Assembly (NCBI RefSeq): GCF_000002235.5
Contig: NW_022145611.1
Coordinates: 11,062,342 to 11,126,341 of the forward strand
From: Strongylocentrotus purpuratus
Taxonomy: Eukaryota; Echinodermata; Echinoidea; Camarodonta; Strongylocentrotidae
Direction: 5' to 3'
DNA: 64,000 bases
Part shown: piece after piece, positions 1-12,100 of the stretch
How the letters are laid out: each line of letters begins with the position of its first letter
Position numbering within the stretch: position 1 is the first letter of the stretch
Notes under the pieces: model-generated
The model's database searches: none
What the model was told of the DNA's origin: nothing
The model's input: only the letters and a program-made list of their open reading frames with translations
Position numbers and translations under genes: made by a program

Positions 1-735
1 AAATAAGGAAAGGTTATAGAAGGAAGACAACAACATAACATAAGAGAAGGTAATGGAAGGAAGAAACAAAGGATAACATAAGAAAAGGTTATAGAAGGAA
101 GAAACAATGAATAACATAAGGCAAGGTTATATAAGGAAGAAACAAAGAATAACAAACGGAAAGGTTTAGAACTTAGAAGGAAAAATCGAAGGATGAAATA
201 AGAAAAGACGGAAAGAGAAAATGATAGAATGATAAAAACAATGAATAACATAAGAAAAGGTTATAGAAGGAAGAAACAAAGGATAGCGTATATATAAAAA
301 CAGATAGGTATAGAGAATAATAGAATCATACAAACAAAGATTAACATAAAAGAAGGTGATAGAAGGAACAAACAAAGAAAACCATAAGGTAAGAAAGAAA
401 GAAAAAATGATAGAATGGTAATAACAAACAATAAAATAGGGGAAAAAAGAATAACATATAAGGAAAGACAGAAAGATTATATGAAAGAAAAACAAAGAAT
501 AACATGAGGAAAGATAGAAAGGAAAAATGATAGAATAATAAAACAAAGAATAACATAAGATGTGAAGGAAGGAAAAACAAAGACTAACAAAAGAAAATGA
601 CAGAAGGCAAAAAAAATGAACATGAAATAGACAGAGAGAAAATATGATAGAATTTAAAAAAAAAAAAAGAATATAATAAGAGATGACAGAAGGAAACGAA
701 GAATAACATTTTAAAAAGATAGACAGAGAAGGTAC
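1..735. repeat. Degenerate purine-rich minisatellite
   Basis: One strand is almost only A and G with recurring words such as aaggaagaaacaaa, ataacataagaaaagg and gaaaatgatagaat, in irregular units of roughly 35-70 bases. It is cut by the window start. The same family occurs in reverse orientation at about 37130-37400. The long minus-strand reading frames here are Phe/Leu/Ser/Tyr-rich translations of the repeat with no protein character. Confidence 0.8.
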
Positions 736-1060
736 CATGAAATATATTTTAATTACGCGCGAAAATAACCCGTGCCATCATAGCAACAGGATCCCTTCCT
801 ATTGCTATGAAATAATGTGTCTTATGAGGGTAAAGATTATGATGAGTGTGAACATAAACGAACCGTACCCCTGGAGCGGACCATTGGATCGGTCCAGCAA
901 AGTGAGAATGGATTTGGATGCCGTTGCCACAGGCACGAACTTCTTAGAATAGAGACATGTTCACACTGTAGTTTAGTGTAGTTGAATCAATATTAAAGTT
1001 AATACCGATTTAACTGTAGCTTAAATTAAGATTAAGTTCATTTGCGTCATATTATTACAT

Positions 1061-1108
<48 letters not shown>

Positions 1109-2295
1109 ATAATATAAACATGTAATAATATCACATATTATGTCATGTTAAGTCTCATGTATACTAACTAGATTGGCTGTATTTACGGGAAAAGACAATA
1201 CAGGAGATTAATATCAATGATTAATATTAGTTATATTAATCACAGTGTTCAAGTGTTACACGTTATGAAATGTAGATCATACATTCATTATAATTCTATT
1301 TCTATTGCTTTACAGCAATACACTCACTGGTATCACTCACTCATTTACGTTCACTCAACGTTCGTTTCACTCATCGCTACATGATATTCATTGTTCTACG
1401 TTATACTCTACGTTATCGCTCTTTAATCTTCCTATTCGTTTATATACGACGTGTTTTACGAAGAGTTGATTTCTTGAGAATCTTTACGATCGTATCTACG
1501 ATATACAGTTTACGGATGTGTAATAAACGAAATCTTTGAACATTTATACCCAAGTATGATTGGACAGTTATTACGGAGTGCGTTCCGATGTTTGCCTAAG
1601 TTAACCCTTAGCTGAAGCTTAACTGTGCAAGAAGCTACAAATAGCATGTACTGATACCTCTTGAATCAATTTAGTTCCCTTTTCAGGAACTGTACTGCAT
1701 AGAGCTGTATATAACAACTCTATGCTTTACCCTGATCTAGGTGCTGAACAGGCGTTGATGAGTATTACCATAGAAGTAGAAATAGAAGTGATGTACGCAC
1801 CAGGACACAATGACGGCAAACATTTAAATAAATATTGTGATACAAATGCATTTCACTATTGTAATGTCTTATATTTGACTTACCATAATCTCTTTGATTG
1901 TGAAGTCAGTTGCGATATGAAAGGTGGAAACTGGTCTGGCTACAAACCCCCCGCTGTATGATTACAGTTGAGCAATGGCGGATAGAATATGTACCGAACA
2001 CTAATTAGAAGGGACCATGTATGCGACAGTATACTAATTTGATATGCGTTGAAGCATTCCACCGGCCCCCCTTACTCATCCATACTATATTATAATTCAT
2101 CAATACTAATAATCAATTATGACTATTACGCTCCGACGTCACAACGAGCGGTGAAAAATAACGGATTAAAATCGTTACTAAAACTCTTCCGTGAAAAGCG
2201 ACCAGTACATCATATTCATTTCATATTTGAAGAATTTGTTTTGTAATAACAAAAATAAAATGAATTAAACGTTTTTGTATAGAGCATAACACATA
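736..2295. other. No supported gene; anonymous AT-rich DNA
   Basis: Short plus-strand frames at 737-952 (71 aa) and 1722-1961 (79 aa) have no recognisable domain. The second contains APGHNDGKHL, faintly like a transposase-type APGHGK motif, but this is too short to call. Apart from the inverted repeat listed separately I see nothing else here. Confidence 0.5.
1049..1131. repeat. Perfect 20-bp inverted repeat flanking (TA)n
   Basis: Left arm 1049-1068 and right arm 1112-1131 are exact reverse complements (atattattacatgtttatat), separated by an uninterrupted (TA)n run that can itself self-pair. The block could extrude as a cruciform of about 83 bases. Confidence 0.85.
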
Positions 2296-2299
2296 GGCA

Positions 2300-3111
2300 T
2301 AATTGCATATCTCTATGTACTTTACAGAACAGCATACAGAAGGAGTGAAAATGGTGCACCTGGGTTCATAATTGTGAGATCGTACAAAGTGCTGAATAGA
2401 TATATTTTCAAATAACTTCTAAACTTGCCATATGTTTCAATTATCCTAAGACATTCCGGCAAATTATTCCAAAAAACAGTAGCTGCATATGAAAATGACC
2501 TTTCCCCAAAAAGATTTTGTCACATTTTGTGGGACATAAAATAAACAAGTTTTTACTGGAACGCGGCATTCTTTGTGGTTTATAATGTATTAGCAATTCA
2601 ATGAGATATGTCATGGAGCAAACTGATGGAAACACTGATAAGTTAATAAATGTTCTTTAACAGGACTGGGTAGGTATTTTTATATAGCCAATGTAATTTT
2701 CTGAAGTCTGGGGATGTTGATTCATGTTTCTTTGTTCGTGTTACAAGTCGGCTGCTGAGTTTGAATAACTTGTAATCTTTGAATATAATGAGAAGGAAGA
2801 CCCAAAAGCCAAATATTACATAAATCAAAATGGCACAAAACAAAAGCATGAATTAGGCGTTCAGTGGTAGTCCTGTCCAATTTTTTTTCTTCGAATTTTA
2901 CCTATTCTGTTCAACCCAAATGATGCTGAACGACATTTTCTTGTGGAAATTTTTTTTCTTCCCCAAACGTGAAGGTATCATCAAGAGTGACCCCTAGATT
3001 TATACATATCTTGGTTGCATGAACAAGAGTGCCATCTAAACCAATCAAAATCGATGAAAACACATTAAACAGTTCAATATGTATAGTCAGTAGACAACAA
3101 ATTATGTCCAA
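2300..3111 (-). pseudogene. CR1-like LINE ORF2 remnant: C-terminal RT region, frameshifted
   Basis: Read on the minus strand across several frames, this matches the conserved C-terminal part of CR1/Jockey-clade reverse transcriptases. In order it shows NLGVTLDDTFTF (about 3000), GKIRRKKLDRTTTERLIHAF and a following CNIWLLGLPS (about 2780-2900), ARLVT-like SRLVTRTKKHE and LHWL (about 2680-2750), then ERSFSYAATVFWNNLPE and a final FRSYLKIYLF (about 2400-2500). No single frame stays open, and the catalytic palm and endonuclease are absent, so this is a dead 5'-truncated copy. It lies just outside duplicated unit A. Confidence 0.82.
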
Positions 3112-3451
3112 ATGTGCCTTTAGACAGAAAAAGAACCGTCCACATGCTTTTATTTTTTACTTCTCTTTTCAACAAATGATTCAACAATACGACAGTGGGA
3201 TTCTCACCACAGATTTGTGTCAATCAGTTATGATTAAAAGTGAATTGATTATATAATTATGTTCTTCAATAAGAACGCCATGTAGATTCATTTCTCACAA
3301 TATGTATTCATTTCCACGAGAGTCAAGTTGTCTCATTTGTCCCATAACATATTATGTGTAACTATATATCACTCCACTGAAAGTCTAATGCAAACGAGTA
3401 TAATCATGATAATGGATAACTTTATCTGCCATTGGACCCATCATTTTCGCA

Positions 3452-4016
3452 TTAAAAAACGCACTATTAGAAATATTAATCATGTAGGATACCCTTTTCA
3501 CACCAACAACCTGTTCCATGAAAACACAATCCTAAAATTATCAGACTTATTCTATTACAATGTTGGTATAATCATGAATAATTTATCTGCTAATAACCTA
3601 CCTGAAATATTTTTACAAATAATTCAGAAAAATATATCCCTACATGCTTATCCCACACGTCAGAGCAACGCATATCACCTTCCACATACCCGAACTGTTT
3701 TGGCCCAAAAAACGATCATGTTTACAGGACGCAGTTACTGGAATGCCCCCCCCCCACCCCCTTTTATTTGTTTGATTCATTTAGACTGGTCACTATTTAT
3801 ATCCGTCCTCCATTCATTACCACAAACTATTTCACTGGGGCCTACAGCTTTACAAGCTTGCTTTCATGTAGGTCCCATCATATTTCTCTCAGTTAAATCA
3901 GTACTCTAATTATCTTTATGTTTAATTATTATGTATCATTGAAAAAACAACTTGTACTTTATTTGAAATGTATATGTAACATGAGAAATATGAAAATAAA
4001 TGTAATGAAATGAAAT
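3452..4016 (+). mobile_element. 5'-truncated CR1-like LINE 3' end inserted in unit A
   Basis: The plus-strand frame (within 3328-3909) carries the typical LINE C-terminal tail: LKLSDLFYYNVGIIMNN, NLPEIF, HAYPTRQSN, TRTVLAQKTIMFTGRSYWN, followed by a non-coding tail ending aaaataaatgtaatgaaatg. Unit B reads straight from cccatcat to atcgtcaa at about 29510-29520. Unit A has the same two words on either side of this block, so it inserted after, or was lost from, one duplicate. A poly-C tract at 3746 breaks the frame. Confidence 0.82.
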
Positions 4017-4119
4017 ATCGTCAAGGGACTCTGACTACCGTTCATCCTGATTCATACACATCGAAATTGTGACTCGTGTACGATTTGTTTCCATATGATA
4101 CTACTCAAAAAGGATTCCT

Positions 4120-4155
4120 CCATGGCCACCCTCTCTCTCTCCCTCTCTCTGTCTA

Positions 4156-4195
<40 letters not shown>

Positions 4196-4220
4196 TCCCT
4201 ACTTTTTTCTCTCTCTCTTG

Positions 4221-4258
<38 letters not shown>

Positions 4259-4310
4259 TTCTACCTCTGTCTCTCTCTCTCTGCCGTTTTCCCTCTTTTC
4301 CTGTTCGTTA
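4120..4310 (+). repeat. (CT)n-rich microsatellite
   Basis: Imperfect (CT)n with occasional tgt/ccc interruptions. The Leu/Ser-only reading frames here are repeat translations. Confidence 0.9.
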
Positions 4311-4785
4311 CTCTCTCACTCCTATTTTCTTCATCTATATACCATCCTCATCTTGTCATCCTGCCACTGTTCTTATTTGTTTTTGTTTCGTTTTATTTAT
4401 CCGTCATATTTCTTTGACTCCGTAATCTGTCAAAAATCAGTTATGAATGTATAAAGTTTAAATTATTATTGTGCGAACTTACACCTTAAATAAGCATTAC
4501 TTCAAAGAAAATTCGTTTTTCATTTCCTGTAACTAAATAATTTTGCATAACAAGACTAAAAAAAGAATTGTCAAAGATATTTCAATGCTAATTTCCTGTT
4601 ATATCATGTTTATTATTGTGATTATCTTGTCATTGTTCATATTATGTATAAAATGAAATAAATTCGCTCTGCATAGAGTGACTACTACTAATGGATATTA
4701 GATAATTTATTTGTGTGAATTTCATATCATAGTTATAATAATATTATATCACAATGCTTGAATCGCAAACCATGAGGTGGACAGT

Positions 4786-4799
4786 CATAATCATCATCG

Positions 4800-4834
<35 letters not shown>

Positions 4835-4836
4835 TC
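4786..4836 (+). repeat. (ATC)n microsatellite
   Basis: About 14 nearly perfect atc units. The corresponding site in unit B (29680-29720) has only an interrupted, shorter version, so the tract differs in length between the duplicates. Confidence 0.9.
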
Positions 4837-5117
4837 TGTCATTAACATTTTGCCAACGAAGCGAGTAACGTTTGTGATATATTTGTTTAAATACATGATT
4901 TATTCTTTACAGCAAAAAAACTACATGAATTAAGGATGTACATTTCCCAACACTACTATGAAAATCCATTTTCAAGACAACAAACAAAATGGAGAGTAGT
5001 AATATCAGAGTATTATTTAGTCGATTTATATTTAGTGAACATTGCATGATTATAAATTGCACCATATATAATTGTTTACATACACCCATTTACTCCACTT
5101 TACTGTAAGTGATATTG

Positions 5118-5350
5118 CCGTATAATAATAATAACAATAATAATAATAATAGAAATATCAATTTTGTTAACTCAGGGTAGCAACATCAGTATTAATACTA
5201 ATCTTCCTACGGGCCCTGCAACATACCCTAGCGATTACCGGGTACCCATTTACACCTGGGTGGAGAGTGGCGAATGTATATTAATGCCTTGCCAAAATAA
5301 TGACGTAACTTAGTGCCGGGCTCTTAAGCCTTGGATTGGTTTGGTTTGGT
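5118..5350 (+). mobile_element. SINE-like element with (TAA)n and (GGTTT)n tail, copy in unit A
   Basis: After a (taa)n tract comes a block with gtacccatttacacctgggt, ggagagtggc and ttaatgccttgccaaa words and an end of ggtttggtttggttt. The same block is at 30000-30235 and a variant at 37432-37580. The wording resembles a conserved core seen in metazoan SINEs (from memory, family not verified). Presence at the same place in A and B shows it predates the duplication. Confidence 0.6.
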
Positions 5351-5494
5351 TTCATTTTCCGTATAAACAAACACAAAACATAACTATATATACTTATACA
5401 TCTAATTAATTTAATCTTTGACTGTATTCTCGCAAGTGTTATGTAGTAATTATTGTAACATTGCTTTTTGTTTCACGTGCATTACTGTTAAACA

Positions 5495-5566
5495 AATATA
5501 ATTCAGCCTTCGTGCTGCCAATATCAGTATGCTCAATAAACCATTCAATTTAATTCAATGAGTCAA
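5495..5566 (+). mobile_element. Retroelement 3' tail, shared by units A, B and C
   Basis: A block reading ccttcgtgctgcca, then tcagtatgctcaataaacca, then ttcaatttaattcaatg is typical of a short LINE/SINE 3' end with an (AATTC)-like tail. Counterparts are at 30375-30440 and 62690-62755, so it is older than the duplications. Confidence 0.5.
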
Positions 5567-5841
5567 GTGAATGACCCACGACACATCCACATGAAAGACC
5601 ATTAAAGTAATGTAAGATAAGTGCTTTTACCGCCTATCAAGAATTAAACAAGTTAAATTCCTCTTCTCCCTTGTGTACCATGTCACTTTTCGGACTTTTG
5701 GTGTTAGTCGACCTCCATCCTAACCACAATCACGATGACTAATGATACAATTAAAAAACGAATAAACAAAATCATGATGTCAAAGGTATCATAATAATGC
5801 GATACCAATAGTTGGCTTTCAGATGAAGAAAAAACGCAACA

Positions 5842-5847
5842 TTTATT
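5842..5847 (-). terminator. Candidate poly(A) signal AATAAA, gene A
   Basis: AATAAA on the minus strand about 260 bases beyond the stop codon at 6105. The hexamer and its surroundings are conserved in B (30821-30826) and C (63036-63041), which supports a real 3' end. Other weaker AT-rich sites exist. Confidence 0.5.
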
Positions 5848-6104
5848 CCCGGAAGGAGTACACAAACATTTTTAAGAGCACCCACGGTATTATGAAAAAT
5901 GTAAAGAAATAAAGTGAAGTGGAATTCGAGCCACTCTTTGAAAAAAAGAGAAATGAAACAAATCAAAAAGTGACGGCTCAAAAAAAAATCACCGGAACAT
6001 AATGAAATGAAGAGAAGAAAAATGATGCGAGACGATTATATCGCCCTCTCCCACATATTCCTCAAGAAGAATAAAAAGGACAAGTTGTCGATGTTGAAGT
6101 AGAA

Positions 6105-6148
6105 TCATTTATCATCTTCAAAAGAAGCCTTTATCGCAAGAATGAATT
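6105..6148 (-). CDS. Gene A exon 5 (last): end of EF4 and C-terminus
   Basis: The acceptor is a pyrimidine-rich tract ending ttttcag. The first two bases complete the Glu codon of loop position 12, followed by FILAIKASFEDDK and TGA. The same reading works independently in copies B and C. Confidence 0.9.
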
Positions 6149-9100
6149 CTGAAAATTTGAAAAGGAGAAAAAAATATGCAGTGAGTGAAAAGAAATAAGG
6201 CAATCTTCAAACGTTGTCTCGCCTGCATCTCACCGTGCGAATAATAACTCAATACACATATGAAAAGTATATAATTTCGAGCTTTCAGAGGTTCAGATTG
6301 TAAATTTTGATTCTAGCATGTTAATGTTGCATGGACTTTTTCCCTGGAAAATGAGAGAACACCACTTAAGAATGCTGCTAATACTATCTTAAAACCTAGT
6401 GTATTAAAAAAAGACACAGACTAGAAAATATTCAACTGCGCATGATTGAGAATTCTGCCTCTGCCTCTGATTGAATATCCCTCAAGTGCGATGTTTCTCA
6501 CATGACATAAATGTTGACCTGGCAATCCGAAATCATCTTGAGATTGTGCGTTGTTCATTAGGTCTACTAAAGTACATATCAAGTTTGATAAAATTGTAGT
6601 GGATCATCGTTGAGGTATTGCCGTAAGATGGTATTGAACCTCCGACCTCATCATCAAAGTTTTATTCAATTATTGCGTGTACAGTGCTTTTCACGAAAAA
6701 TTAATTGACCTTTTACATTTGACCTCATTCAGATTTGACCCATTTTCGAACTTGATCTGCCCCTTCAAGAGATGTACCTGGGGTTTGAATTTGGTGATCC
6801 TATACGTCGTAGCTATACAAATTTATTGCGAATACAGCATGATTGTAGACGACAACAACTACAACGGCGCCGGATATAGTGACGCCTATAAAAATGTCTC
6901 GCTCCGCTACACAGGCGAGACAAAATGACGTCGAATGAGAAATGCTTTTAATATTTTGATGATTATAGGTAAAGTCGAGTACTGGCCATACGATTTAACG
7001 GTGAAAAAAAATGTTTGGGACCAATTATGGAAGGTACATTTAGTAGTACATAAGAATCGGTGTATACTCTCAGCTGAACGTGAGGTTTTGAAATTGATGA
7101 AAAGGACGAGAAAAGAAGACGCCTCGACCCCTCCCATACCCTTCCTCTGAGCAGCAGCCTTTTTATTTCGTATTTCATTTTACGAGTAATATCGGTGCCC
7201 ATCCCCATATCATTCCAGTTCCCCTTCAATGGGTTGATTACACTATGCCACTGACATCATCCATTCAATGCACTCACCGTACATGTTGATTTTACCGTCC
7301 TTATTAAGGTCGGCTTTGTTGAACAATGCATCGATATCCTCCTTCGTCATCGGTGGATCAGCGGTTGAAAGCGCTTTATGCAACTCGTCAGCACTGCAAG
7401 CAAATAATTAGCATAGTTAATAACAACTATTTTGAGTTCACTTTCTCCAAATTTGGATCATTCCATTGAAGTCATTGACTAAATTATCATCGAATATTCT
7501 TTCAAATGTAATGAATATTGATCCAGCATAGAGGTGCTAAATCTGATCTCAACCATACCATATAGAAAATAAAATGATGATAGTTGATCTACTTTTGTAA
7601 AGGAAAAACAAACACAATAATAGTCCCCATCCGTCCGGACAATCACGACCCGGCAAAGACTACAAAACCATCCGGACAACTAACCCGTTATACAAATTTA
7701 CTGATACCCGGATATTATTGTCATCCTTAAAAAACTCTTCTATTTGCATGAGGAATATAAAGGGTATATTCACCCAGGTGGTAGATCGTAGTTTTCATTG
7801 GAGCTATATTGTCTGGTTGAGAGTTTTAGAGAGAGAAGGAGAGGGGGCGGGGCGGGGGAAGGGAAGGAGAGAGCGGGAGGGGCAAATTCTGGGATTGGCT
7901 TTCCTAACACGCTGTTTAACATTCGTCTCAGTTTAGCAAGAATTGATTCCATGATTGTCCACATTTCTCCAACAGCGGAAACTTGGACGGACAATCCATT
8001 ATATTTTTTTCTTCTTCAAATCTACCTGATAAATCTATTGCCATCCTCATAAAAGATGCGGAAAGCACCCCTTTTTACCCCTTCACTCCTTAAGACTACC
8101 CTATCACTGTTCAACTCACCTGAGGACTCTGTCGCCATTCTTGTCAGCGGCGGCGAAAGCTGCATAGTATTGACTCAGTCTAGTAGTATTCGTTGTCTGT
8201 TCTGCTACCATCGTCAAAAACTCAGAAAATTCAATAGTCTCCTCCCCTTCGAACTTACGATCAGATTGAAACTTATTGATTATTTCGTCAAGCCCAGAAT
8301 CCCAATCCCTATCCCTGGTCTGTTTAAGGTAACCACCCACTGTCATTAACGCCTCAATCAAGAACCTACAAGAGATGGTGCCATTTTTATCCGTGTCAAA
8401 TGTGGAGAATTTTTCCCGGATTCCTACAAAGAGGTAACAAAAAAATAAACAAATAAAGTGCAGATAAATCATGGTGTCAGTAAGACAAAGAAGGTAAGGA
8501 ACAGGAGAGGTAAGAAGGAAACATCGAGTAATATACATATTACATTGATATAAACTATCAAAAGACTGGCAATTGCTAATAAAAGCAAAGTCGTTCTTCT
8601 TGAGAAAGCAAATTACTTCTAATTGACTAGAAATTATTGGATTGAATAAGAATTTGTTTTTTTTCCTTAGGCGTTATTTTTCTTGATTTCTTCAATATTA
8701 CAATCTTCAAATTGCAAGCAGGCGTGAGGGCTCAGTGGTAGAGCAGGTGTCTCGTAACCGGGAGGTCCCGTGTTCAAAACCGAGTCGATACGCTAGTGCC
8801 TTTTGGTAAGGCATTAATCCTTATTACCGAGTCACTCGGAGGGGAGTGAAAGCCGTCGGTCCCCTGGTTGCTTACAGGCACACACATGCTTTCTTAGCAA
8901 CAAACAATCCAACCAAACTTACCAATATATCTCATGTTAACGAGAATTTTGTTTATCCGAGAAGAACAGCTATTATTTTCACATCTTTAGTGATCTTATT
9001 TTTTTTTTATGCTATTCGAGAGCTTATACTTTAATTTCAATACTAGTATCATGTTTAAAATTGTTTTATAATACCTTCTTGTTATAGATTTTGTCTCCCA

Positions 9101-12100
9101 CTTTAAAAATTGAAACATTCGAGCTTTTGTTTTTCGTACCTTTTATTTGATCTTCGGAAAACAATAAGTTAGCTGCCTGTAATGAAAAAGAAATAAACAA
9201 AATTTAAAGAACACTATTAGCGATGAGCGATCTACAATGTGAAATGTCGTATTCTTCTTCATTGACTTATTATACATCAACAAAAAAGGGCACTTCCTAG
9301 AGAAAAAGAGGTTCACCTACAAAGGGAAACCTCAAAGTGAAAATATACAAATTTTAAACATTGGTAGGCCTTTATACCCCTATGTGATAAGATTAATGAG
9401 GATGATTTCTTTTTTGTTTCTCTCTTTACATGGTCCAAGATACTGCTTAAGCATCATACTGTGCAGTTGGGTGTGATGGTCGGAATATTCATTTGCGAGC
9501 GAGCAAAATATTGAAGATTTGTTGGGGCGCAGTGCGAAAAATAACATCTTATAAAGAGGCAAAACAATCCTAATCATGAAAAACTGAAAAGATCTTTAAT
9601 AAGAAACAAACTTCATTAACATTAAATACGAGCGAGCGTAGCAAACGAGCTCCGGGTGAAATTGAAGAAAAAGTTGCTCTAGTGGCTTTAAATTTGGAGC
9701 ACATTTTATGATGAAAGGAAAAGGGGGCACACATCCAAATTTAAAAGGACGCTTAAGGAAAAGGGGCAATTATCAGAAGGAAAATAGCACGAATTAGAAA
9801 GGATAGGGGCAAGCGTCAAAAAAGGGGTGTACTTAAAAGAGATGAAAGGGGTACTTACATTGTATTACAAAGTTAAAGGAGCACCTCTCAAATATTAAAA
9901 AGGGCACTTACCGGAAATGAAAAGAGGCACTTTAAATTGTCAAAATAAATCTCAGATTTGAAAAGAGGGAAATATAAGAGGTGAAGGGGTACTTATCAGA
10001 GTCGGTAAGGGGTATTTCTGTACCTAAAAAGGGGCACTGACCTACCTGCGATGAATAGAGGCACTTGTGAAAATGGAACGGGGCACTTATTACAAAGGAA
10101 AATGGGCACTTGTCGAAAGGAAAGGGGCACCTGTGAGATTTTAATAAAGGCAATTATCAGACGTGTGAGAAGGGGCATTGATGAGAAGGGAAGTGGCTCT
10201 TATTAAAAAAGAAAAGGGGCATTTATCAGAAGTAAAAATGGCATTTATCACAAATGAAAAGGGCACTTAGTTAAGTAAAATGGACACCTGTCAGATTTGA
10301 ATATGGGCAATTACGAGGGGGCACTTATCAGGGGTGGTAAAATGTGGTACGGGCACCTTTTAGAAATAAAAAGGGGCATTTATCTTAAGTAAAAGGGGGC
10401 ACCTTCCAATGACTTGTTATACCGTATAGAATATAAATTAGTTTAAGTTTCTCAGTGATAAGAAGGCTTAGGCGTAAAAGGATTTACTGCAAGGACGAAA
10501 TGTGAACAAATTTAGACATGATTGGCATTACATTTTATGGGTTTGTTGGTCTAACATTGAGAGGTTGTTTGTGGTACGTATATTAATTGTTAAATACTAA
10601 ATAATAAGAAATTATACACTTTTATTGCAAGAATATGGCTAAAAACACTCCATTCAGTTATACACGTGCGCAGAAGACGAACTGTCAGTCAAAATTTTGA
10701 CCAAACAAAATCAATCTCATGCACATCGTTTATTATATAGTGTCACAGATGGTCGTTACTGTTACATTATATGGACAGATTGGATAGATGTGTAAATCAT
10801 TGAAATTATAACCAGTATACGCTGCGAAAATGATTCTTCTCCAGCTTCCGGATAACAAGCTGGGAATTTTTGTTGCGTCCTGCTGGACGCAATTACGTCC
10901 AGGACGTTCCGCGACATTTTCTTAAATATATTGCTCTACAAAGCAAATCTGCCACAAACTTTAGAAATATGTGAGAGGAAAAGATGTAGAGATCTAATCT
11001 TTAGCAAGTCTCATTTGAATGAAATATTGCTTTGGTATTAGTATTGGTATTGGTATTTATTTTCCATATCACAATATTAAAAACAATACAAAGAAAATGC
11101 ATGTACACAGTAAAATCAATGGTGTGAATGGCTGGATAACCCATTTAGCTTTGTTAGTGTAACAAAACTGTTCTTCCCTGGGGTCTAGGAATTAAGATAT
11201 CAACAGTAATTATACAACATACAATACAACATAGAATAATATAATTTGAATACATATAAAGCCTGAAACATATTAGAGAAACATAAACACCCCCCCTCCC
11301 CCCCCCCCTAATCCCAAGCATGTTCCATTACAGATCACCAGGCACGTAGCCACGGGGGGGGGGGGGGGCACGGGGGGCACGTGCCCCCCAAGAATTTCCA
11401 AGATCGGTTGAACTTTTTTAGACCCCTCCCCAGGACGTCGATCGCTTACATGTATGTGCCCCCCCCCCCCCCACCCCAAACATCAAACTATGGCTACGGC
11501 CCTGCAGATCAGAGCAAAACTGATTTCTTAAATTTAGATTTTTGCAAAAGGTTTTTAAGCTGTTTGATAGCTTAATAGTTAACGTTAAGTTTTTGACAAG
11601 TATTTGAACGTCCACAGTTTCAAACGATAAACACAGCACCAGTATAAAGGCTTCCATCCAATGCTTGCAACCAATCATCGGTGACTTTCAATAAAGATGG
11701 TTACAGTCGAATGCTTTTGCCTGAAACCCAATTGCTCGACGCAGAGTATATTGTTTTCCTTTATATACGATTTCAATTGATTGCATACTAGTCTTTCCAG
11801 AATTTTTGAGACGGATGGCAAAGTGGATATGGGTCTAAAATTAGAAGGATCATCTTCGTTTCCTGATTTAAATAATGGTATCACTTTAGCAGTTTTAAAT
11901 TGGTTAGGATAAACACAGTCTAGTAGTGATTTATTAAACAAATATGTTAGAGATGGAATGTAACAGGAGCCGACAACTTCAATAGCTGTGCAGAGATTCC
12001 TTCAATTCCACATGAAGATTTATTTTTCAATAGTTTAATATCTTTCAAAAAAAATTCTTCTGATATTACTCCAAAATTAAAAGCAAATACACTATGATAC

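Noticed and set aside
1722..1961. 79-aa frame with APGHNDGKHL, possible transposase fragment
   Set aside because: Only a short motif-like match and no other conserved landmark nearby; listed as anonymous.
4076..4454. 113-119-aa Leu/Ser frames
   Set aside because: (CT)n translation.
8721..8792. Possible tRNA gene
   Set aside because: A- and B-box-like sequences are present but the ends do not pair as an acceptor stem, and a long non-tRNA body follows; it fits a tRNA-derived SINE, also present at 34578.
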